A stretch of DNA of 64,000 bases from Anaspis maculata (taxonomy: Eukaryota > Arthropoda > Insecta > Coleoptera > Scraptiidae): positions 35,149,681 through 35,213,680 of the forward strand of contig OX421965.1 of the NCBI GenBank assembly GCA_949128115.1, given 5' to 3'. Shown piece after piece: positions 54,963 to 64,000 of the stretch (positions within the stretch are counted from its first letter, which is position 1; each line of letters starts with the position of its first letter). The notes beneath the pieces were generated by a model that did not search any database, was not told where the DNA came from, and worked only from the letters and a program-made list of their open reading frames with translations. Made by a program: the position numbers and the translations under genes.

Positions 54963-57677
54963 CCCTTAAATGCAGGATTGTTATGAAAAAATGTGCTCCG
55001 TACCGCATGTTATTTCGAGTGTTTTCCTAGTAATACCTTCGGTTCTAGTCTAGGTTCGATGGTTCGAATAACAGCATGGTTAAGGAAGAATTTTTTTGTA
55101 TCGTTTTTATGGATAGGGTAGAGAAGTTGATCTTGTTGCACCTTTAGATAACGTTGAATTAAATATATCTGTCTTTGTCCAACAGCCCTAATCAAGGACC
55201 CCAATTTAAAAAAAAAATAGCAAAATCCAAGCTAGCCTGTATATCTGGTTGCCTACATCGTTTCAATTTTATCCAATCTTCCCCACCTAAACGAAATCAC
55301 ATGTTGATAAGTTCGTTCGTAGTGGCTCTTGGCGGGCGGTGCTTGTTTAGATTCGAGTGGAAAGTGATAAATTCTGTAAGTTTAGAAAATGTGCTTTTTC
55401 TAAATTCAAAATCAAACCTCAATTAAGGCTAACTATTGTCTTTGCACCGTATAAAAAACAAACATCTAAATAATTCTTTTGATAAAAAAAGCCGAATAGA
55501 CTGCTTGCCTACATAAAAATATTGAAATAAAACGAGATCAAATTAATGTTGGAACGATTTGTCGGTGAATTATTAATTTCAATGACATATTTTTGTTTAA
55601 TTCTTGTTTATCATCGGTTTGACCTTTCTCTGGGTCGTGACTGAATCCATTTGGGTAAATTTTCAATTTTAAATCATGGTTTGTGTTGTTCTTAATAGGT
55701 CTTAGGTAGGTAAATGTTGGAAATACCTATACATATAGGTACTCGAGGTAAGGGTAGGCTGGTATTTTAGGTGAAATTGTGAATTTGTGTTGTAACACGT
55801 AGGTTTTTTTTAATGATAATTCTTATTTCTTTAATTTGATCATGATGGAAATCATGTTTTTACACATTGTTTACCAGGCGCGTGCTGGCTCACCGGGCAG
55901 CCGGGCATTTCCCGGTAGGCCCTCAGCTATAAAGGCCTTAGTGGGTCCTTTCTCGGTGTTTTTAAAATAATTTTTATTTTTCAAAAATTGGATACCTAAT
56001 TTTTAAATTTTTCTAAACATAAAATCACCTACCTATCAACTTCCAGACTTCTTAGTTCTTTCAATTATGTTTTGAAAAACAATAATGTAACATGTAGTGT
56101 AATTTATTGATTGGATGGAAAGTCCTCACTTGGATTTTTTTTATAGAAAAATTAATTGGGGGAGAACGCCGCGACACTGGTCCCGATTTTCATTCCAAGG
56201 GGACACCTCTAGCCTGGTGTATGTTTAAGATCATGTAGTTGAAAGACTCATCATCATTATTTCTCATTCAGAATATAATTATAACTAGATTGTTACATTT
56301 ATCTCCAGAATAATTCTTACCATCGTAGGTACAGTTGCGGCCTTTTTAAAGTGGACGACAGTTGACAGATTTTTCAGGATTTTGGCCTGAACGTCGCATG
56401 ACAGCAAGCCAACTCGTTGACATTGTCGTCCACTTTATTTTGGCCGCAATCGTACCATTCTTATATCTTACCACGTTTTGTTTTTGAGATTATTTTTTTC
56501 GTTTTCTTAAATTTTTGGGTAAATGTTAGAAAGAATACTAACGCTAACGGGGTGTCAGTTACATGACTTTTCCAAGGGGCCTTGTGACATGAATTTGCCT
56601 AAGCCCTCTTTAGGGTCCCAGCAGGCGCCTGATTGTTTTTGTAAAGATATTTCTTTGGTGGGGAAAAGCACGCCTGTACTCAGGAGTGCCTCTACGGTAA
56701 GATTCTTGAGGCTTCAAGGCCGCCCCCTGTAGTCGGAGGCTGGCACTGGACAACCCCTGTAGTCAGGAGCTCGCACCCTCCCCTTTTTAGTAGAAGCGTC
56801 GACCGTTTGAGTTACTTTGAGCTTTTTTATGACGTGATTGCTCCACGAGTTGGTAGATTTGTACCAATACGTCAAATTTCTAGGGAGCACTATCAAATTA
56901 TTGGAACTGATTGATTGGCCAAAAATGCGCATACCTCCATTTTTGGATCAAGGATTACAATTATGATGCTTAATAGAAGCTTGAATTGAGAATTTTCCCA
57001 TTTCATCAGTGCTTATAGGCACCTTCGACAAAGATAATTTTCATATCACGGTACTTATTTGTATATACTTACCTATATAGTATCTGATTTCTTTGAAATA
57101 ATTTATAAGACTACTTGGTTTGTAAAAAGAGTTGAAAAAATGACAGCAAAATGATGAATTTATTACAAATGCCTATATCTAACTGTTTCAAGTATTAGGT
57201 ACCTGCACTTACGTATCGCTGGAATCTCTTAAATCATACTAAGTATTGGCTCAGATTCGATTTGTTATTGAACAGTTCCATGGTTCACCAATTTTATTCA
57301 AAATCACTGAATGTTAAGCATTATACTGTCGCTAAAATTGTCATGGTCACTAATTGTATAAATATTATTACTTAATATTTGCAATCATTTGAGTAGGTTC
57401 CTTGAGGTTTTGAAGATGCGATTTTTTTCTTAGTTTTACGTCGGTACTTAGTTCATAATTGCAAAAAAAAAAAATTCGAACTTCGTGAAAGTTATCAAAA
57501 TTTCTTTCAGCACCTTAATGAAATGAATCAAGAATTTTAGCTCAGATACTTGAACGCAATGTCGCAGCCAGTATAAATCAAAATCTGTGTGCTCACGCGT
57601 AATTTATAACATTTACTCAAGATAACTGACTTTTTCTGATAACATAGTAACAATTTCGGGTTTGTAGTCTTGTAGAA
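54963..57677. other. Intergenic region upstream of mARC-B
   Basis: One small MITE (56332-56452) is present. Two CCCCTGTAGTC-type words (56725 and 56752) form a short imperfect direct repeat. TGGTGGACC-type coding motifs or long conserved frames are absent. I see no gene. Confidence 0.55.
56332..56452. mobile_element. 121-bp MITE
   Basis: Ends CAGTTGCGGCC and GGCCGCAATCG are inverted, with AAAGTGGACGACA and complement further in. TA lies on both sides (56330-56331, 56453-56454). Non-coding. Confidence 0.75.
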
Positions 57678-60600
57678 ATGGGCGGCGGCACAGTGACACA
57701 AACAGTTCTGGTCGGAGGTCTGGTAACTGCCATCTCCTACGTGGCCATCCTGCTGTTCAAGAAATGGAAGATCCAGAAAATTCCTTCCGACTGGGTTCAA
57801 GTGGGAACGGTCAAGAAACTCCACCTGTACCCCCTGAAAAGCGGACACAGGATGGAGCTGAGCAAGGCCGACTGCACCGTGATGGGTTTGCAACAGACCA
57901 AAGATGATGAGAAAGTTTTCCAGCTGCGAGACAGGTCAGGTGGACCTGCGCAAATTTGTTTTGTCTGAGTAAACTCTTTTCCCATTTCCAGAGGACTGAT
58001 GGTGTACGGCGCCAAGGACAACGAGTTCAGGACGGCGAGGACTTACCCTAAAATGGTTCTCATTGACGTTTCCGTCCATGACGAGAACCATTTGGCCATA
58101 GATGCGCCTACGATGCGCACCCTGTATGTCAAGATACCGAACAAGAAAGACAACCTAGAAGCCAACATCAAGTAAGCAACTAAAATGAGGTTTCACTCCG
58201 AAGCTCTGCTTGGTGCTTCTGCTATTATATATGAAAAGCTCTAGCGTCAATCGTTGTCCTCAACTAAGCTCAAGTTTTGTGTTTTGTTCCTTGTTCGTTT
58301 CACTTTCCCGACCCCCTCACCAACATGAAAATGAAAGTAACTATTGTAATCGTGCAGAAATTTTTTTGAGATTTTGCCGGATATATCTATTTTGAGCTCC
58401 TCTAAGACGATTAAGACCATTTCCAGAATGCCAGAATGATGTCTGTCTGTCTATCTGTCTGTCTGTAATCTTCCACGATAACTGCCGAACCGTTAACCCG
58501 ATCGACTCAAAATTTGGATTGGCGTTATGGTTTTTTTGTTGAATAAGCCCATTAGTTTTGGCTGTCATTGGTCAAACAGAAGTGTCACTATAAACAAATG
58601 TCAGAAGCTCTATCTCACGGAACTTGACTTGCAGTCTGTCATTTGAAAGCCCTTGAAAAACTGTATTCAGAACAGTTGGAAGTATTGCCCCATCTGTCAC
58701 CTGTAAAAAATATAAAAGACAAAGTTTAAAACTTCACCATTGAATTATCCAAAATCTATCCGATGGACTGGAACCAAATTTGGCAGGAAGTAACACAATA
58801 AACTAGTCAAATCAAGTCTGCAGTTGCAGTTTTCTACCATTTGCCAGTCGAGCGTTAGGAATTTTCAAAATTTCTCCTAGCCGTTGCCACCCAAGAGGGC
58901 CTCTCGCTCGTGTTATGACCAGGACGACTAGTGATTCTCACGAGACTAACAATTTTGAGACGAGACTGATCATTTGCCTCACGAGACTAGACGAGACTTT
59001 TCGCTGGTCTCGCTCGACGACTCGCTTTTGATGCAGGTTCCAGTCAAAAATTCATTCCTGAGTCGGGGATCGACTTTTTTCGAAAAATTCCAACTGATAT
59101 CAAAAGTGGATTGGATTGGGCGTCGTGTAGACCCATTTTCAAAATCGGCACGGTTCCGGTTTTCCGACGGTAATTTTTTCAAAATGAAATTTGCACAATT
59201 TGCATGCTGGGAATGAAAGTTGGAGAAAAGATTGAATTAATTTTTGGAGGAAAGACGTTTGAAATCGGACACACGGTTTTCGAGTTTTCCTCTCTGGAAA
59301 AACTGCAAATTTTCCATTATTTTTATTCCGTGAACACGATCACTACTGATCCTTGAACTTTTTTCAACATTTTTTTTTCCAATTTCCCAGTTGTGCAAAA
59401 AGGCGTGAAGTTCCCTCAAGAGATCAAGGATGTATCACGTAACGTAGTAGAAACGATCGACTTTTGGCGAACTGTGTACATTAGCTCACAATAAGAAAAA
59501 TATGGATATAAATACGCATCCGAGCAGTTAGTCCAGTCATTATGTTCAAAAAACCTTAGCAACTTCGGAAAAAATAGTAGAGGGTTGAAATTTTGTACAC
59601 ATGTTCTGCAAGTAGTGAGAAATTAACTAAAGAAAGTCCCCTAAAATCCGAGTTTAGGAACCCATGATAAAGGCCATCAAGTGTTGAAAACCCGTTTTTT
59701 TTGGGCGAAGAAGTCATTGTCTCAGCTCAAGATTTTTCTTTTTGCAGTTGGATGATTGCATGTTACCATTTTAAGCATTTCCATACAACATTTTGACAGT
59801 TGCCTAGAAGGCGGATCCAAGATGGCGGCCAAGAAGGAAAAAACAGTTGACTCCATTATTCTTGAGAATAGCAATTGTGGACATTGGTTGATGGTCACAT
59901 TTCATTTTATTCATAATTTTCAATAGAAAAACCAAGCTACACTCCAGTACCTAAAAAAAACACTGATTTATTAGGAAAAAAAGGAAAATTGTTGATTTTT
60001 TGTTTTTTCACAAATATTTCAAAACGGTCCAAGCTTTTCATGAATGGCTTAAGCACAATTAGAAGCATAAAATTGCGAATCTATATGGTAATTTTCATAT
60101 ATCCAGCTCTTTTGGCTTCTGAGATGAAAAAAATTAAAATGTTGCTTTTTATTATGTTTTGCGGGGTTAAACAGTCGAATTCATAGCCTGCAGGTGAAAA
60201 AAATGAATAAATAAAAACTCCTATCTCAGGAACCAAAAGAGCTGAAGATGTGAAAATCCCCGAATATATTCCTGATTTTATGTTGTTTAAGGTGCCGTGA
60301 ACCATTCTGAAATATCTTCAACCGTTTTTGAAATTTCCTGGAAAAACTGAAAAATTTACCAAATCATTTTTTTTCTCAATAAGTTAGTGATTTTCCGAGA
60401 TTCTGAAATATAACTTGAGTTTGCAATTGAAAATCATGTAAGAAATAAAATATGATCATCATCTAATGTCTAGGTCTATTATTTTCAGAAAAAAGGTAGT
60501 CAACTGTTTTTTCTTTTTGGCCGCCATCTTGGATCCACCTCCTGTGGAAATAATGGAATCGTATATGGCAATTGTTAAGATGGTCATATGAAATCATCCA

Positions 60601-63340
60601 ATTGCAAAAAGGAAAATTTTGAGTCAAGGCAAGAACTTCTTCGCTGAAGAAACGAGTTTTTAACACTTGATGGCCATTATCATGGGTTCCTGAGCTCGGA
60701 TTTTAGGGGACTTTTTATAGATTATTCATGACCATCAGAGGAACGTATGTACAAAATTTCAACCCTCTACTATTTTTTCCGAAGTGGAAAGACATAGTGA
60801 CTGGACTAAGTCTGCGGCTAGTAATACTACGATTACGAACGATAGGAACGAATTAGAATTTCATGACTTATTTGAAGGCTTGTACCTACAGTACGTTTTT
60901 TAATCAAAAAACCACCACCTGTTGCTTTCAGTTGGTAGAAGAAAAAAATTCCTGTTGCACGATTAATGTTGTTATGTTGACTATCTATGATGTTGACGTT
61001 AGGTCAAAAAAGAAAAAATGTCAGGGATGTCAGGCCCGTCAGGTTATTCAAATTCAAAACTCAAAAAGCCGCTTTGACAAGTACGCCGAGAAAACGCGGA
61101 ATTTGTTGAAACGCGAGTTGAAAATATCGTTGGTTAAATCTATTACGGTCGAAACAGAAGATGAAAATCGTGTCGCAAACCTTTGGCAAGTGGCACTCGT
61201 CAAGTTTTTCAGCAGAACAGTGGCAAAAAAATATCCCTCACTGCAGAAAATTGATTCATAGAGACTGGGACAGAGACATGGGGAATTCAAGCATCAAGGA
61301 CATTCCACCAATTATGATAAGTTTGGCAGAAACCGACTCATAGGATGCAGAATTGGCTGATTCTTCTGCTTCAGACTTTGAAGATGAAGCTGGTGATGCA
61401 CATGAGGTTGCCACTGGAACTTATTCTGATAATGGCGACGAGGATATTAGCGCGATTGCAATATTCACGGGCATCGCAACTGCGAGCGCGGGCTGCAGCA
61501 ACAGCAGCCAGTTTCTTTCCGTTTTATTCCTTGTTCTAGTTTTCTTTTTCATGGTTAATTTGATGTAACTGCTAGGTAGAGGCCGAGGTATGATCTGAAA
61601 TAAATGAGTACCTACCTCATGTAACCAACCAGGCTCTTCCGTCATGAATAGGAAATTATCGTATTCACAATATCGCTTTAAATTATCTACAAACTTCACA
61701 CAGCATATTTTTTTGACATGAACCTGTGTCAGTGTGAAGTGCGACAATAACCTAAATAATTACAGACCGTCTGTACTCGCAACAGTGTCAAAAATATTCC
61801 TAAATTTTCACACTAGACAGCGTTGCCGTTGTTCTTTTGGGGGTAGAATGCGACGTTGGTGGTTTTTTGATTAAAAAACGTACTGTATGTTGAATCGTCT
61901 GAGACACAAGGAATAAAACTTGACTACTTCTTATTTTTCTTTTCTTTGCTATAGATGCCATGGGAATGAGCACATTAAAGGAATAGATTGTGGAGATGAA
62001 GCAGCTTCTTGGTTCTCAAGGTATATTATCGAGAGAGACGAAGGACTCCGCCTGGCTTACAATGATGGAAGTCAACGACGAAACATTACCAAAACGCATC
62101 AAATTTTGACTGACTATTACAAAAATTTGACCAACGATTCTACTGTAAGTCTATAGTAAAGCTCGTTTAGGACGTGAATACACACGAATATAGGACACGA
62201 GCACGGCCCGACCCACGCCCAAACTGCCGTCCCCATATTATGTCTTGCAGATTTTTCTGATAGCGAACCGCAGTAACTGGGAAGCCGAGAGCAAAATGAT
62301 CGAAAAGTAAAAGATACGTCTCTTTCATAAGTGAACCCGAAAATTTTCAAGATCGTTTACAATTTGGTGACACTGACGCTGTTTGTCAAGAATTTGACAA
62401 TTGGGAAGGTCTACTAGGTGATCCAATTTTTGACAGACTGTGTCAGTGCTACCAAATTGTGAACGTTCTTCAACGTTTATGGCTTTACTTTTGCAAGAAA
62501 CGTACATTTTACTTCCCGGTCGTTTTTTTCAGACTTCCCAATTGCTGCGGATCGCCACCGCAAAAGTCTGCGAGAATAATACGGGGACGGCAGTTTAGGC
62601 AGAGGTCAGACCGTGCTCGTGTCCCATTCATGTGTGTTCGCATCGGGGTTGAGTTACTTCACCGATTTAACGCACTTCACTATAAAGCCTAATCCGTAGC
62701 TACTTGCGGTGCGGGAGGCCCCGGGTTCAAATCCTGATCTGGTCGTGAATAGTGGTGTCTTTTTTTTATTGTCTTGAAAAATTCAAAGGACTCATTAATA
62801 AGACTCCTTGAGCTGTTTTTCTCCAAGGAAATAACGTAGTTATTTTAGTGGCTTTTTTCTTCTAGGGTATATTCTCAGACCTCTCCAGTATCTTGCTTGT
62901 GAATCAAAAATCAGTCAACGACATGAACGCCAAAATCCCCGACTCGAACGTGGTCGCCGAAAATTTCCGACCAAACATCATAGTCGACGGCCCAGATCTA
63001 GTGCCTTACGATGAAGACAAATGGGAATGGGTAAAAATAGGCGATCAAATCGTCATGAGAAACGTCAAAGAGTGTACTAGATGCATGATGACAACCATTG
63101 GTCAAGAAAACGGTGTCAGGAATACCAACAGAGAACCTCTAAAAACCCTGGAAAAGTACTCTCCAGCAACACGTTTTTCTATTAGCAAAAAGTTAATTCT
63201 CGTATTTTTTCTCCAGGTACCGTAAAAGCGATGGACCGGAGAAATTACCAGTAATGGGAATCAATCTGGAAGTGAGACGAACAGGACTGATCAAAGTTGG
63301 AGACCCAGTTTATGTCTCCAGACAAGGAGACAGTAACTGA
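57678..63340 (+). CDS. mARC-like MOSC-domain molybdoenzyme, copy B
   Basis: Five exons (57678-57934, 57992-58171, 61955-62144, 62866-63155, 63217-63340) splice in frame to 346 residues. There is an N-terminal membrane anchor (VLVGGLVTAISYVAILLF), MOSC N-domain VGTVKKLHLYPLKSGH and LRDRGLMVYGAKDNEFRTA, then GIDCGDEAASWFSRY, ENFRPNIIVDGPDLVP, NVKECTRCMMTTIGQENGV with the probable molybdenum-binding Cys in RCMMTT, and a final VGDPVYVSRQ. It fits the mitochondrial amidoxime-reducing component, which takes electrons from cytochrome b5 and its reductase to reduce N-oxygenated substrates. Intron 2 is 3.8 kb and is crowded with repeats. AATAAA at 63523 may end the transcript. It points away from the PGP genes, unlike copy A. 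Confidence 0.93.
58340..59420 (+). repeat. Dispersed repeat family R, copy 2
   Basis: Collinear with 22780-24300. It has an extra segment of about 95 bases (58926-59020) rich in GAGACTAGACGAGAC that is bounded by a duplicated GACGACT word. An open frame from 58974 shares [15 protein letters not shown] and [12 protein letters not shown] with the frame at 23745 in copy 1. Confidence 0.72.
59530..60815. mobile_element. Fold-back element with GATGGCGGCC arms
   Basis: Arms of roughly 300 bases are inverted. Outer words: AGTCCAGTCA, AAAATAGTAGAGGGTTGAAA, GAACCCATGATAA, CTTGATGGCC. An inner word, GGATCCAAGATGGCGGCCA, appears near 59813 and its complement near 60520. The middle is AT-rich with GCTCTTTTGG/CCAAAAGAGC also paired. 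It lies in mARC-B intron 2. Confidence 0.75.
60889..61885 (+). mobile_element. TIR element carrying a degenerate gene-like segment
   Basis: Ends CAGTACGTTTTTTAATCAAA (continuing AAACCACCA) and complement are identical for 29 bases, with TA on both sides (60887-60888, 61886-61887). The 0.9-kb interior has base use unlike the nearby introns. It has a run of overlapping plus-strand frames: 61000-61261 with basic FDKYAEKTRNLLKREL, 61161-61343, and 61353-61568 with an acidic stretch then a C-terminal hydrophobic helix FLSVLFLVLVFFFMVNLM. AAATAAATGAG follows. These read like one short intronless gene broken by frameshifts. I do not recognise the protein. No transposase is present. Confidence 0.7.
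62176..62644. mobile_element. Fold-back element in mARC-B intron 3
   Basis: Arms share GGACACGAGCACGG, AAACTGCCGTCCCC and ATTTGGTGACACTG with complements, enclosing a short loop around 62400. It extends over about 470 bases. Just beyond it, at about 62723, GGGTTCAAATCC preceded by a GC-rich stem-like stretch and followed by a T-run resembles a Pol III box B. Confidence 0.72.
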
Positions 63341-64000
63341 CTACTTAATTAGGTGCGCTTAAAAAATAAACAACTTAATATTGAGAAGACTTAAGAATAT
63401 AGAGCATGTTCCTTATAAATCGTCAAGAGTCGAGTGCTTATACGTTCCTGTACCTCATGTGTGAATGATTGTTAATTACTGAAAAATGCATTATTCTTGC
63501 TTTACTATAGAACTTGTGCGAAATAAATCTTGTTTTCAAGTTCGACTTTTTGCATTATCTTTTTTCAACTCTCCTAAATTCAGTACCTATCAATTTTGAC
63601 ACAATTATTATTTTGATAACGTTATTCTCAAAGGACTGTGGACTTGTTCATAAGATACGGAGAAATGTGAAACTGTTCACTTTTACGGAACTCTTGACTT
63701 TTCGCTATAATTATAGCTCTTTGGTTTTTCTTCCTTTCTTACTATAGAACTAAAACAGTATAGCGAAACACCTGTCTCCAGCTTCCATTTCTACTGAAAG
63801 GCAACCCCTTTTCAAGACCTTTCGTACGAAAAGTCAACTAGTCAACGTCAAATGAACAGTTTCACATTTCTTCATATCTTTTCAACATATTTGAGTGGGG
63901 TTGAGTGGAATAGCTCTGGCTAAACTTCGCCCTATAAATAAAGGCCTTTATTATTATTATTATTATTATTATATTTGATTCGACACATTTTTCGATTTTT
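63341..64000. other. Intergenic region after mARC-B
   Basis: Holds the probable mARC-B 3' UTR (AATAAA at 63365 and 63523), an inverted pair AAATGTGAAACTGTTCA (63663) / TGAACAGTTTCACATTT (about 63853), and a (TTA)n microsatellite at 63949-63973. No gene is seen. Confidence 0.6.

Noticed and set aside
57537..57893. A 118-residue minus-strand frame
   Set aside because: Antisense shadow of mARC-B exon 1 and its upstream region.

Overview
This is a eukaryotic, insect-type nuclear window. It is AT-rich, its genes are split by introns with GT-AG borders, it carries two RR-1 cuticle protein genes, and roughly half of it is DNA-transposon and fold-back sequence. I cannot place the insect order from sequence alone. 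By hand-splicing I recovered nine multi-exon genes. Eight of them hold one frame through every junction. The ninth (mARC copy A) is one base out of frame at a single junction.

Layout. 1-0.9 kb: possible last exon of an unidentified plus-strand gene. 1.7-3.2 kb: satellite-built fold-back element. 3.4-9.3 kb (-): a TBRG1-type FYRN/FYRC nuclear protein. 9.4-17.2 kb (+): Arp10/Arp11 of dynactin, head-to-head with TBRG1 across 118 bp. Its 6.5 kb third intron holds a 1.56 kb fold-back, a solo LTR with a 4-bp target duplication, and an intact Tc1-type transposon with 0.9 kb terminal inverted repeats. 21.1-26.0 kb (-): the GET3/ASNA1 ATPase. 28.1-31.2 kb (+): two tandem cuticle genes, the first with a shifted start codon.

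32-63 kb is one gene neighbourhood made of two families: HAD-type phosphoglycolate/4-nitrophenyl phosphatases (PGP-like copies A, B and C, all minus strand) and MOSC-domain mARC proteins (copy A on minus, copy B on plus, and a decayed exon-1 copy). A block holding mARC exon 1, PGP and the PGP upstream region was duplicated in tandem. The second mARC copy decayed to a fragment while both PGP copies stayed intact. Comparing the two blocks reveals filled and empty sites for two later MITE insertions.

The mobile fraction is dominated by elements with ends of the form TA-CAGG(G)TG that fold back on themselves, by hAT-like and TA-target MITEs, and by fold-backs whose arms are tandem repeats. The best candidate for something undescribed is the Tc1-type element at 13051-16250. 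Each of its arms is built from diverged units of about 320-380 bp, and the outer two units contain a CAGGGTG hairpin of a type also found alone at 23.0 kb.

Genes here act separately: chromatin/transcription (TBRG1), dynein-dynactin transport (Arp10), tail-anchored protein insertion (GET3), cuticle, detoxifying reduction (mARC) and metabolite repair (PGP). Only the mARC/PGP cluster suggests a shared local history.
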